In this document: one piece after another, positions 18,241 to 25,932 of the stretch
Position numbering within the stretch: position 1 is the stretch's first letter
Layout of the letters: each line of letters opens with the position of its first letter
Source of the DNA: Pseudomonadota bacterium
GTDB taxonomy: Bacteria > Pseudomonadota > Gammaproteobacteria > Xanthomonadales > Rhodanobacteraceae
Reading direction: 5' to 3'
Assembly (NCBI GenBank): GCA_023388255.1
Contig: JAEWGO010000021.1
Coordinates: forward strand, 62,001-126,000
Length of the DNA stretch: 64,000 nucleotides
Made by a program: the position numbers and the translations under genes
Notes under the pieces: model-generated
The model's input: only the letters and a program-made list of their open reading frames with translations
Databases searched by the model: none
Told to the model about the DNA's origin: nothing

Positions 18241-18384
18241 ATGAGTAAATTCAAGGTAATACTTGCGTCAGCTATGGATACGCTTCATGGGCTGGGAGTA
18301 AGTGGTCTTGCCGGTTGCCTGCTAACCAAAGGTTCTTTGGCGCCTAACAACTCAATCCAGCGGACGCGCTACGCGCGCCGCTGA
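18241..18384 (+). CDS. Small cassette-encoded hydrophobic protein
   Basis: 47 residues. ATG 18241 is preceded by AGAGGA at suitable spacing. The middle (about residues 4-30) is mildly hydrophobic; the last 14 residues (from APNNSIQRTRYARR) are translated from the attC site itself, which is common for integron cassette genes. No family recognised. The frame is open further upstream to 18079. Confidence 0.5.
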   Translation: MSKFKVILASAMDTLHGLGVSGLAGCLLTKGSLAPNNSIQRTRYARR

Positions 18385-18399
18385 TTTCAGGCGTTAGTC
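18342..18399 (+). repeat. Integron attC recombination site 1
   Basis: 58 bases from GCCTAAC (18342-18348) to GTTAGTC (18393-18399). The centre folds as CAGCGG-(A)-CGCGC-TAC-GCGCG-CCGCTG, a stem with a single extrahelical base, the feature that directs integrase to one strand. The right core deviates from GTTRRRY only at one position. It ends cassette 1 and begins the GFA cassette. Confidence 0.85.
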
Positions 18400-18452
18400 G
18401 CCAGCAAGGTCTTACTGAGTGAGGCGCGTTTGAGGTTTTCTGGTCAAAACTT

Positions 18453-18869
18453 ATGTACGGTTCGGTAGTGCCCAAAATCATCCATAGCGCTTCGTGTAGT
18501 TGCGGTCAGCTCCAGGCACAGGCGGCAGCCGATCCCATCCGAGTTGGAGTTTGTCACTGCCTCGCGTGCCAGCGAAGAACCGGGAGTGCCTTTGGTGTCG
18601 TGGCGCGGTTTCCAGCGGAATCGGTCATCGTCGGCGGAAGGAGCAGCGAGTACGTCCGTACGGGAGACTTTGGCTCTAAAACCGCGTTCCATTTCTGTCC
18701 CGTGTGCGGGTCCATCGTCTACTACACATCGGATGCTATGGTGGGCAGCATCGCCATCCCGGTTGGTGCATTCGCTGACCCGACGTTTCCGAGTCCCACA
18801 GTTTCGGTCTACGAAGAGCGCATGCATTCATGGGTTTGCATGCCATCGGACATCGAGCATATCGCGTAA
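18453..18869 (+). CDS. GFA-family (glutathione-dependent formaldehyde-activating-like) zinc protein
   Basis: 138 residues. Zinc-binding motifs in the expected order: CSCGQ near residue 15, CHCLACQRRTGSAFG near 34-48, and CPVCGS near 82. GFA/CENP-V-fold proteins bind Zn structurally and some act on S-hydroxymethylglutathione; most, like this one, have no tested activity. It is the gene of the second integron cassette, with flanking attC sites. GTG 18468 is an alternative start. Confidence 0.85.
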   Translation: MYGSVVPKIIHSASCSCGQLQAQAAADPIRVGVCHCLACQRRTGSAFGVVARFPAESVIVGGRSSEYVRTGDFGSKTAFHFCPVCGSIVYYTSDAMVGSIAIPVGAFADPTFPSPTVSVYEERMHSWVCMPSDIEHIA

Positions 18870-18882
18870 GCCATGAGCCGGC

Positions 18883-18940
18883 GCCTGACAGCTCAGTCCA
18901 GCGGATGCGCTGCGCGCACCGCATATCTCCAGCGTTAGGC
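18883..18940 (+). repeat. Integron attC recombination site 2
   Basis: 58 bases from GCCTGAC (18883-18889) to GTTAGGC (18934-18940), the latter a perfect core. The centre GCGG-(A)-TGCGC-TGC-GCGCA-CCGC again has one extrahelical A. It is closely similar in size and layout to attC 1, as expected for neighbouring sites of one array. It lies between the GFA and TspO cassettes. Confidence 0.87.
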
Positions 18941-18957
18941 AACAATCGGATACCTGT

Positions 18958-19455
18958 ATGCCGTCGTACTCAAAGCAGAAGCAGACGCTGGGATTGCTGG
19001 GTTGGCTGGCTGCGAGTTTTGCTGCGTCTGCAGTGGGCGCGATCGCCTCGGTACATGCCAGCTCCTTCTACGGCCAGCTTTCCCAGCCAACTTGGGCGCC
19101 GCCCTCGTTCGTATTTGGGCCGGTTTGGACGGTGCTTTACGCACTCATGGGCGTTGCCGCGTGGCTTGTCTGGCGTTCCGGGGGATTCAAACGCAATCGG
19201 TGGGCGCTCACGCTGTTTATGGTTCAACTTGTCGTGAATGCACTCTGGAGTTGGCTGTTCTTTGCCTGGCACCACGGCGCAATCGCGTTCGCCGACATCC
19301 TGCTGCTGATCCTGCTGGTCATGGCCACATTGGTCGCCTTCTGGCGAATCCAACGGCTCGCAGGCGCGCTTCTTTTCCCATATCTAATGTGGATTGGCTT
19401 CGCTGCTGCACTCAACTACTCTGTGTGGCAGCTTAATCCGCAAGTGTTGGGTTGA
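18958..19455 (+). CDS. TspO/MBR-family membrane protein
   Basis: 165 residues, five predicted membrane helices. Characteristic segments: QPTWAPPSFVFGPVWTVLYALMGVAAWLVWR after helix 1, then VVNALWSWLFFAWH and the final FAAALNYSVWQLN. TspO proteins bind porphyrins and related ligands and affect stress and tetrapyrrole balance. Short spacing (17 bases) from the attC core to ATG is typical of a cassette gene. Confidence 0.92.
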   Translation: MPSYSKQKQTLGLLGWLAASFAASAVGAIASVHASSFYGQLSQPTWAPPSFVFGPVWTVLYALMGVAAWLVWRSGGFKRNRWALTLFMVQLVVNALWSWLFFAWHHGAIAFADILLLILLVMATLVAFWRIQRLAGALLFPYLMWIGFAAALNYSVWQLNPQVLG

Positions 19456-19465
19456 TGGAGCGGTT

Positions 19466-19577
19466 GCCTGATAGTGCATTCCAGGCGAAACCGATTCGCT
19501 CCACCAAACACATGGCAGAAAGTGCGTGCCATGTATTTGGCTCCGCTACGCGTTTCGGCTTGACTTGGGCGTTGGGC
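19466..19577 (+). repeat. Integron attC recombination site 3 (long form)
   Basis: About 112 bases, ending in a perfect GTTGGGC core at 19571-19577; the left core GCCTGAT (19466-19472) is imperfect. The interior has a long imperfect hairpin in which ACATGGCA pairs with TGCCATGT and CCAAA with TTTGG, and outer arms GGCGAAACC/CGTTTCGGC. Longer attC sites of this type occur in chromosomal integrons. Confidence 0.72.
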
Positions 19578-19580
19578 CGC

Positions 19581-19979
19581 ATGGACAGAGAAGTCGGACT
19601 CCAGATTCAGTCTCCTCTTCGCGTCGTCATGCGCGGCGACATGTTCTGGATCGCCGCTGACGAGACGAGAGGCTCGTGTCCGGGGGCGCCGCATCCACAT
19701 GTGGTCGTGCAAGACGATGTATTTAATCTCTCTCGCATCAGCACCGTCATTGTCTGCGCCCTGAGTTCAAACCTCCATAAAGCCTCTGAACCTGGCAATG
19801 TCTTGCTGGAACCTGGTGAGGGCGGCTTGGAACGGCAAAGCGTCGTAATCGCCTCTCAAATTTCCTGCGTCTACAAGGCGCGGCTGGGCGCATACATGGG
19901 ATCATTGTCGGAAGAACGTATCGATCAGGTTGTTGCCGGGTTACGCTTCGTCCAACGGGCCTTCCATCGCCTCGGCTAG
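19581..19979 (+). CDS. PemK/MazF-like toxin (cassette gene, no antitoxin seen)
   Basis: 132 residues from ATG 19581, or 116 from ATG 19629 (MRGDMFWIAAD), which is where the family domain begins. The segments RGDMFWI, PHVVVQDDVFN, TVIVCALSSN, NVLLEPGEGGLERQSVVIASQISC follow the MazF/PemK order (start strand, P-x-(V/L)VVQ, TVIVVPLTSN-like, and the SVV-x-x-Q stretch). MazF proteins cut mRNA. No antitoxin ORF precedes it; the gene follows the attC 3 core directly. Confidence 0.8.
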   Translation: MDREVGLQIQSPLRVVMRGDMFWIAADETRGSCPGAPHPHVVVQDDVFNLSRISTVIVCALSSNLHKASEPGNVLLEPGEGGLERQSVVIASQISCVYKARLGAYMGSLSEERIDQVVAGLRFVQRAFHRLG

Positions 19980-19984
19980 ATATC

Positions 19985-20054
19985 GGGCAATATGGCCCGC
20001 CATTTCGTTCAACGCGGACGGCTTCGCCGCCGCTTGGCCCTGGCACTGATTGCC
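19985..20054 (+). repeat. Decayed attC-like site 4
   Basis: The stem GCGG-(A)-CGGC-TTC-GCCG-CCGC at 20014-20033 has the same layout as attC 1 and 2, with one extrahelical A, and is preceded by TTCAA as in many attC sites. No GTTRRRY core follows, so the right end has decayed and the site is probably inactive. It lies right after the toxin gene and would mark the last cassette boundary. Confidence 0.5.
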
Positions 20055-20071
20055 ACGAGGAATTCGCAGCC

Positions 20072-20632
20072 ATGGGGCTTTTGACCTTCAGCATCAACGT
20101 CACCCTCGATGGTTGCGTCGACCATCGCGAGGGAATCGCCGACGACGAGACCCGCGCCTTCTTTACCCGCCTCATGGACGAAGGCGGGGCGATGCTGTGG
20201 GGCCGCGTTACCTACGAGATGATGGAGGGCTACTGGCCGGCAATCGCCCGAGGCGACGTGGAGGCGCCGCCGGCGATCCGCGAGTGGGCGGTCAAACTGG
20301 AGACCAAGCCGAAGTACGTGGTGTCGTCAACGCGAAACGACTTCCCTTGGAGCAACAGCCACCACATCACGGGCGACCTGCGCACGGCAGTGCAAGAGCT
20401 CAAGGACGCGACCCCGGCGGGTGTGCTCCTCGGCAGTGGCAAGCTCGCGACCGAGCTGGATCGACTGGATCTGATCGACGAGTACATGTTCCTCGTTCAC
20501 CCCAGGATTGCCGGCCATGGCCCGACTCTGTACCAGAGTGGACTGCCCTGTACGCGACGGCTCGATCTGGTTGCGGCGAAGCCGCTTCGCAACGGCGCGG
20601 TCGCCATGCGCTACCGGCGCGAGTGCGGCTGA
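20072..20632 (+). CDS. Dihydrofolate reductase-family protein (RibD C-terminal-like) 1
   Basis: 186 residues of the single RibD C-terminal/DHFR fold: FSINVTLDGCVD at the start, the LWGRVTYEMMEGYWP nucleotide-loop segment, PKYVVSSTR, GVLLGSGKLATEL and DEYMFLVHPRIAGHG. The family reduces pterin or pyrimidine-like substrates with NADPH, but the stand-alone members are mostly untested. It follows the decayed attC and may once have been a cassette gene. Confidence 0.9.
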   Translation: MGLLTFSINVTLDGCVDHREGIADDETRAFFTRLMDEGGAMLWGRVTYEMMEGYWPAIARGDVEAPPAIREWAVKLETKPKYVVSSTRNDFPWSNSHHITGDLRTAVQELKDATPAGVLLGSGKLATELDRLDLIDEYMFLVHPRIAGHGPTLYQSGLPCTRRLDLVAAKPLRNGAVAMRYRRECG

Positions 20633-20798
20633 CAATTCCGTATGGACTCCTCGTGCAAGTAAGCGAGTCGATTGCTGTTGGGCAAGCGGTGCGGTTGCCG
20701 TCGTGTAGCCGGCCTTTGGGGGAGTCGCACGGACTCGGGCCAGGATGGAATCCACCCGTGCGAAGCCACGTCAGGCGTCAATCGAAAGAAGGGCATGT

Positions 20799-21461
20799 AT
20801 GACACGCGTCCGTGTTGAGTGTTTCACCATCTCGCTTGACGGATATGGGGCTGGTCCGAATCAGGACATCGGGAATCCGCTCGGCGTGGGCGGAACGGAT
20901 CTGCACCAGTGGTTGGTCCCGACACGGACGTTTCAGCGCACCCTGTTTGGCGCGGATGGCGGCACGACGGGCATCGATGACGACTTCGCTGCGCGGGGTT
21001 TCAGGAACGTTGGCGCGTGGATTCTCGGACGAAACATGTTCGGGCCGATTCGAGGTTCCTGGCCCGACATGAGTTGGAAAGGCTGGTGGGAAGACAATCC
21101 GCCTTATCACGTTCCCACGTTCATCCTGACCCATCATGCGCGCCCGCCCATCCGGATGGAAGGCGGAACGACATTCCATTTCGTGACGGGAGGTATTCAC
21201 GAGGCGCTCGAACGGGCACGCGATGTGGCCGACGGAATGGATGTGCGCATTGGCGGCGGAGCTGACACCATCCGGCAATATCTTCGTGCGGGTCTCATCG
21301 ACGAGTTGCACGTGGCCATCTCGCCGGTTCTGCTGGGCGGGGGAGAGCGACTGTTCGAGGGGATCGACATGCGCGCCCTGGGATACGAATGCGTTCAGTT
21401 CGTGGCCTCGGAGAAAGCCACGCATGTTGTACTGCGGCGCCAGTCGCACAAAGACGCCTGA
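20799..21461 (+). CDS. Dihydrofolate reductase-family protein 2
   Basis: 220 residues from ATG 20799 (AAAGAAGGG upstream). Same fold as its neighbour but of a different subgroup: FTISLDGYGAGP, WILGRNMFGPIRG, TFILTHHARPPI, VRIGGGADTIRQYLRAGLIDELHVAISPVLLGGGERLF. Such proteins often lie next to VOC-family genes, as here. Substrate unknown. The 166-base gap to the first DHFR-like gene shows no attC. Confidence 0.9.
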   Translation: MTRVRVECFTISLDGYGAGPNQDIGNPLGVGGTDLHQWLVPTRTFQRTLFGADGGTTGIDDDFAARGFRNVGAWILGRNMFGPIRGSWPDMSWKGWWEDNPPYHVPTFILTHHARPPIRMEGGTTFHFVTGGIHEALERARDVADGMDVRIGGGADTIRQYLRAGLIDELHVAISPVLLGGGERLFEGIDMRALGYECVQFVASEKATHVVLRRQSHKDA

Positions 21462-21708
21462 CACGCGGAGGCAGCGGACGGAACGGTTCCTGCGGCGTTC
21501 GTGACGGAGCCTGCAAGCGATGGGACTCGCAGTCTTGGGGGTGTTCGAGCACGAACGGCTGTTGCGCTGCCGGAAACATCCCGCCGGTGGAAGCCGAAGC
21601 GGATTACCATCGGCAACGGGCCAAGTTCTTCCGGGCGACATGACTCCAACCAGATGGCCTCCGGAAATTCCCGGGCAGTTCAATTTCGTCGCATCAAGGA
21701 AACCTCTC

Positions 21709-22095
21709 ATGAAGCGCGTTACTGGCATCGGCGGCATATTCTTCAAGTCGAAAGACCCAAAGTCCCTTGGCGAGTGGTATCGCAATCATCTCGGGCTCAA
21801 TGTCGAACCATGGGGTGGAGTCGCGTTTCGTTGGGTCACCGACGAGAACCCTGCGGGCACAGGCACCACCATCTGGAATCCCTTCAAGGAAGATACGTCG
21901 TACTTCGCTCCGAGCAAGGCGAGCTTCATGGTCAACTTCCGGGTGGATGACCTTCACGCTCTCCTTGCAGCGCTGCGGGCGGAAGGTTGCGATGTCGACG
22001 ACAAGGTCGACGAATCCGAATTCGGGAAGTTTGGCTGGGTTCAAGACCCCGAGGGCAATCGCATCGAACTGTGGCAGCCGCCCGAAGGTCAATGA
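21709..22095 (+). CDS. VOC-family (glyoxalase/bleomycin-resistance-like) protein
   Basis: 128 residues from ATG 21709 (AAGGA about 10 bases upstream). Two-module vicinal oxygen chelate fold: GIGGIFFKSKDPKSLGEWYRNH, then the second half FMVNFRVDDLHALLAAL and WVQDPEGNRIELWQP with the terminal Glu metal ligand. Families include glyoxalases, dioxygenases and antibiotic-binding proteins; its role cannot be set. The 247 bases before it hold no gene I can support. Confidence 0.88.
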   Translation: MKRVTGIGGIFFKSKDPKSLGEWYRNHLGLNVEPWGGVAFRWVTDENPAGTGTTIWNPFKEDTSYFAPSKASFMVNFRVDDLHALLAALRAEGCDVDDKVDESEFGKFGWVQDPEGNRIELWQPPEGQ

Positions 22096-22101
22096 GGCCA
22101 C

Positions 22102-22477
22102 GTTGCCGTTCTCTGCGCCGCGCATCGCGACCTCATTGCCGCGCATCCGTCCGGTCGTTTTCTCGTTGCCGGCGGTGCCCGGTCGTTTGAGATCGATGGC
22201 GTGCGCCGCAAGGACCACTCCGGATTTCCGCCGGTACTACAACGAAGCCAGCACGTTCTCGACGATCCTCGATCTCTACCTCGCATCGAAGGGGCTCGGC
22301 TGGACCATGCTGTCGCCCGCGCCGATGATCGCGCCGGGAACGCGCACGGCTGCGAATCGCGTCGGCTCGAACGGCCCGGGTGGCGGCTCGATCAGCGCAG
22401 AGGATTTTGCCGTCGCGATCGTCGATGAGCTGGAGAATCCGGTTCATGCAGGAACGCGTTTTACCCTCGCCCACTGA
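22102..22477 (+). pseudogene. Remnant of an NAD(P)H-binding (SDR/YwnB-like) oxidoreductase
   Basis: Two frames together give the C-terminal half of an NAD(P)H-binding oxidoreductase. Frame A (from 22102) reads RFLVAGGARSFEIDGVR, matching the usual VGGAGSLE segment; the sequence then shifts to the frame ending at 22477 and reads TPDFRRYYNEAS, GLGWTMLSPAP and the typical end AEDFAVAIVDELENPVHAGTRFT. The shift lies near 22205-22215. The N-terminal half with the Rossmann motif is absent, replaced by the VOC gene. A decayed gene. Confidence 0.75.
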
Positions 22478-22570
22478 CGGACCACGCATTCGCTTCGCGA
22501 TACTCGCTGGCACTGCGCGAGGAACCGTTTCCCGCGCAATACTCATGCTTCTCGCGCGGTCGACGACGGC

Positions 22571-24001
22571 TCAGTCGCTTCGCAACACCATCAGCCGCTG
22601 CTCGGTCATGTCCTCGATCGCGTAGCGGATGCCTTCGCGGCCGAGGCCGGACCGTTTCACGCCGCCGTAGGGCATGTTGTCGACGCGGAAGCTCGGGATG
22701 TCGTTGATGACGACACCGCCGACGTCGAGTTCATTCCATGCGCGCATTGCGTGTGCGAGGGAGTCGGTGAATACGCCTGCCTGCAGGCCGTAGTCGGAAT
22801 CGTTGGCTTGTGCAATCGCGTCGTCGAAAGCGTCGAACTTCGCCAGCAGCGTGACCGGGCCGAACGCTTCGAGTGCGTTGATCTTCGCGCCTCGTGGCAC
22901 GTTGTCGAGTACGCTCGCTTCGAGCATGTTGCCGTTGCGGCCGCCGCCACAAAGGACGTTCGCGCCGCCTTGTTTGGCTTCGGTGATCCACTGTTCGAGG
23001 CGTTTTGCCGACGCCTCGTCGATGACCGGGCCGAGGAAGGTGTCGCGTTGTTTCGGGTCGCCGGCCTTGAGCTGTTTCGTCGCGGCGACGAAGCGTTCGC
23101 GCACTTCGTCGTACAGCGATGCGTGCACGAACACGCGTTGCACCTTGATGCAGCTTTGCCCGGATTGGTAATAGCTGCCGAAGACCAAGCGTTCGACGAC
23201 GTGATCGAGCTTGTCGTGCTGATCCGCATCGACGATGCAGGCCGCGTTGCCGCCGAGTTCGAGCACGACCTTCTTGCGCCCGGCCTTCGCCTTCAGTTGC
23301 CAGCCGATCTGGCCGCCGGTGAACGAGAGCAGCTTCAGGCGGTCATCGCCGACGAACGGGTCGGCGTCGTCGATGCGGCAGGGCAAGATCGAGAACGCGC
23401 CTTGCGGCAGGTCGGTTTTCGCAAGGATCTCGCCAATGATGAGTGCGCCGATCGGTGTTTTTTCGGAGGGTTTCAGCACGAACGGGCAGCCGGCCGCGAT
23501 CGCGGGCGCGACCTTGTGGGCGACGAGGTTCAGCGGGAAATTGAACGGCGTGATGAACGAGCATGCGCCGATCGGCACGCGCTGCACGAAGCCGCGATAG
23601 CCCTTGGCGCGCTCGGAGATTTCGAGGTTCAGCGCTTCGCCGTCGATGCGCACGCTCTCCTCGGCGGCGACCTTGAACGTGTCGATCAGCCGCGTGACCT
23701 CGCCTTCGGCATCCTTGATCGGCTTGCCGGCCTCGACGCACAGCGCGAGCGCGAGTTCGTCGAAGCGTTCGCGGAAGCGCGCGATGCAATGTTCGAGCAC
23801 GGCCTGGCGCGCGTAGGGCGGGAACGCGCGCATCGGTGCTTGCGCGCGCACGGCCGCGGCGATGGCGTCGTCGATCATTTTCGCGTCCGCGAGCGCGACG
23901 CGTGTGGCGATTTCGCCGGAGTACTTGTCAAGGACTTCGAGCGCAGCGTTGGGCTGAACCGCCTCGTTTGCCAGATAGCAGGGATAGGTTTTTGCGAGCA
24001 C
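22571..24001 (-). CDS. NAD(P)-dependent aldehyde dehydrogenase
   Basis: 476 residues. Catalytic residues are all visible: Asn154 in TPFNFPLN, Glu248 in LELGG, and nucleophile Cys284 in YQSGQSCIKVQR. The nucleotide-loop FTGS motif is FTGG here. Overall it resembles the glyceraldehyde-3-phosphate/lactaldehyde/sulfolactaldehyde-type branch of ALDHs (MPYGGVKRSGLGREG near the C-terminus). It oxidises an aldehyde to the acid in the cytosol; the substrate is not assignable. It stands alone, with a REP-like pair behind its start. Confidence 0.93.
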   Translation of the reverse strand: MLAKTYPCYLANEAVQPNAALEVLDKYSGEIATRVALADAKMIDDAIAAAVRAQAPMRAFPPYARQAVLEHCIARFRERFDELALALCVEAGKPIKDAEGEVTRLIDTFKVAAEESVRIDGEALNLEISERAKGYRGFVQRVPIGACSFITPFNFPLNLVAHKVAPAIAAGCPFVLKPSEKTPIGALIIGEILAKTDLPQGAFSILPCRIDDADPFVGDDRLKLLSFTGGQIGWQLKAKAGRKKVVLELGGNAACIVDADQHDKLDHVVERLVFGSYYQSGQSCIKVQRVFVHASLYDEVRERFVAATKQLKAGDPKQRDTFLGPVIDEASAKRLEQWITEAKQGGANVLCGGGRNGNMLEASVLDNVPRGAKINALEAFGPVTLLAKFDAFDDAIAQANDSDYGLQAGVFTDSLAHAMRAWNELDVGGVVINDIPSFRVDNMPYGGVKRSGLGREGIRYAIEDMTEQRLMVLRSD

Positions 24002-24029
24002 GCTTTGTCTCCGGCTATGTTGCGCGGGT

Positions 24030-24168
24030 CGCCCTTCGATACCTCAGGGCGAACGGTGGAGGGTGGTCAACGAATGAAAGAGGTGATGGCCAACTCTTCG
24101 AAGATCGATCCGAAGGAACGCATGCGTCGTCTCCATGAAACCGGTTCGCCCCGAGGTATCGAAGGGCG
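24030..24168. repeat. REP-like inverted repeat pair
   Basis: CGCCCTTCGATACCTCAGGGCGAAC (24030-24054) recurs in inverted orientation at 24144-24168 with one mismatch. Each 25-base unit also has its own palindromic ends (CGCCCT...AGGGCG). Such units are typical dispersed REP elements of gammaproteobacteria. The left unit ends the GIY-YIG reading frame and the pair encodes most of that protein's tail. Confidence 0.75.
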
Positions 24169-24478
24169 CAATCTGGCGAAGCCGCTCAGGTAGCGGGTTC
24201 TTCGTGCCCCGGGCCAGCCGCTGGACGTCCTTCCAGTCGCCATGAATCGGCGCTTCCTTCCTGGCACGATTCCATCCTTTGGTTTGTCGCACAGCGGCCA
24301 GTACTTCCTCGCGTGGCGCGAACTCCGGTGACCACGGCAACACGATCGGCCGTCGCTTTGCGTTCTGGCCGCGGAGCGTTCCGGCGGGGTGTGCGCCGCG
24401 GCGCTGTTCGAGATTGTCGGTATGCCCGGCGCAGTAGCTGCCATCCGCGCATTGCAGCAGATACGTCCAGAACGCCAT
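24044..24478 (-). CDS. GIY-YIG endonuclease-family protein with REP-encoded tail
   Basis: 144 residues. Residues 1-95 match small YhbQ-like GIY-YIG proteins: FWTYLLQCADGSYCAGHT (the GIY is TYL and the YIG is CAG, with the expected spacing), then LEQRRGAH, and TKGWNRARKEAPIHGDW. The catalytic tyrosine of the second motif appears replaced by Cys (SYCAGH). The final ~45 residues come from the REP pair and have no domain. The start lies six bases after the xseA stop, so the two are probably co-transcribed. Confidence 0.8.
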   Translation of the reverse strand: MAFWTYLLQCADGSYCAGHTDNLEQRRGAHPAGTLRGQNAKRRPIVLPWSPEFAPREEVLAAVRQTKGWNRARKEAPIHGDWKDVQRLARGTKNPLPERLRQIAPFDTSGRTGFMETTHAFLRIDLRRVGHHLFHSLTTLHRSP

Positions 24479-24484
24479 CGCCGC

Positions 24485-25840
24485 TCAGTCCGGCTCGACC
24501 CGCAGCATGATCTCGCCCTCGGCAAGCCGCGCGCGCAGAGGTCGTCCGGGCGCAGCCTGCGCGATCGAACGAACCACGTCGCCCGTTTCGCGATCGAGCA
24601 GGATCGCGTAGCCGCGTTCGAGCGTGGCCAGCGGGCTGACGGCATGCAAGGTGCGACCGAGTTCGGCGATGCGGAACATGCGGCGTTCGATGCCGCGTTG
24701 CGTGCTTGCGCGCAGGCGTTCGCCGAGGCTGCCGACGCGCTCCGCGTTGCGCGCGAGCACGGCGGCGGGATGTTGTGCGAGCAGTCGCGTGCGCATCTGC
24801 GCGACGCGTGCTTCGCGGCGTTCCAGATCGCCGCGCAGGCGATCGCCGAGGCGGCGATGCAGCATATGCATGCGTTCGTCCGCGCGAGCCAGGCGCGCCT
24901 GCGGGCGCTGCGCATTCAAGCGGGCGAGCAGATGGTCGAGGCGTTGCGCGCGTGATTCGAGGCCACGCTGCAGCAGGTGTTCGGCGCGTTGCCATTGGCG
25001 CGTCAGCGCGCGCGCGAGTTCGCCGCCATCCGGCACCAGCAGTTCCGCCGCGGCGGAAGGAGTCGGCGCGCGCAGGTCGGCGGCGAAGTCGGCGATGGTG
25101 AAGTCGATTTCGTGGCCGATCGCCGCGACGACCGGGATCGCGCTGGCGCGGATCGCGCGCGCGACGCCTTCGTCGTTGAACGCCCACAGGTCTTCCAGCG
25201 AACCGCCGCCGCGCGTCAGCAGCAGCACGTCGTGGCGGCGTGCCTTTGATGCGGCATCCAGCATCGCGACGATCGCCGGCGGCGCTTCCTTGCCTTGCAC
25301 CGGCACGGGCAGGATGTCGACTTCGACCAGCGGGAAGCGCCGCGCGAGCACGCTGAGCACGTCGCGCACCGCAGCGCCGGTCGGCGAGGTGATCACGCCG
25401 ATGCGGCGCGGCAGGGCCGGGATCGCGCGCTTGCATTCGGCATCGAACAGGCCTTCCGCGGCGAGCTTCGCCTTGAGTTGCTCGAACGCGCGCTGCAAGG
25501 CGCCTTCGCCGGCTTCTTCCAGCGAATCGACGATCAACTGGAACTCGCCGCGCGCCTCGTACAGGCTTACCCGCGCGCGCGCCAGCACGCGCATGCCGTC
25601 GGTCGGCTTGAAGCGCAGCCAACTGCTTTTCGGCTTGAACATCGCGCACCGCACCTGCGCGCCGCTGTCTTTCAGCGTGAAATACAGGTGGCCGGAGGCC
25701 GGGCGCGAGAAGTTCGAGATTTCGCCCTCGATCCAGATCAGCGGCAGCACGTCTTCGAGCAGGTCGCGCACGAAACGGGTCAACGCGGACGGCGAATACA
25801 CCTCGCGCGTGGCGATCGGGTTGTCGGTGGAAGCGGGCAT
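24485..25840 (-). CDS. xseA: Exodeoxyribonuclease VII large subunit
   Basis: 451 residues. N-terminal OB-fold (YSPSALTRFVRDLLEDVLP, then LIWIEGEISNF and GHLYFTLKD), catalytic domain with RRIGVITSPTGAAVRD, DVLLLTRGGGSLEDLWAFNDE and AAIGHEIDFTIADFAAD, and a long helical coiled-coil region before the end ERGYAILLD. With XseB it degrades single-stranded DNA in repair. ATG 25840 (MPASTD) is the family start; the open frame running upstream to 26461 is shadow of the next gene. Confidence 0.95.
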   Translation of the reverse strand: MPASTDNPIATREVYSPSALTRFVRDLLEDVLPLIWIEGEISNFSRPASGHLYFTLKDSGAQVRCAMFKPKSSWLRFKPTDGMRVLARARVSLYEARGEFQLIVDSLEEAGEGALQRAFEQLKAKLAAEGLFDAECKRAIPALPRRIGVITSPTGAAVRDVLSVLARRFPLVEVDILPVPVQGKEAPPAIVAMLDAASKARRHDVLLLTRGGGSLEDLWAFNDEGVARAIRASAIPVVAAIGHEIDFTIADFAADLRAPTPSAAAELLVPDGGELARALTRQWQRAEHLLQRGLESRAQRLDHLLARLNAQRPQARLARADERMHMLHRRLGDRLRGDLERREARVAQMRTRLLAQHPAAVLARNAERVGSLGERLRASTQRGIERRMFRIAELGRTLHAVSPLATLERGYAILLDRETGDVVRSIAQAAPGRPLRARLAEGEIMLRVEPD

Positions 25841-25932
25841 GCGTGCTGGAGTGTCGCCGAAGCGCGACGCGGGAATGTTGGAAAGATGTAACGGCAGCAG
25901 TCTGCGACACCGCCAGGCGGGCGGCAAGCGCT

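Noticed and set aside
18066..18254. Minus-strand 62-residue ORF with AGVEPAL
   Set aside because: The GVEP string is what a T-arm (GGTTCGACTCC) gives when translated in reverse; it signals tRNA-like sequence, not protein.
21459..21520. Another attC after the second DHFR-like gene (starts GCCTGAC)
   Set aside because: No stem with extrahelical base and no GTTRRRY core at a fitting distance.
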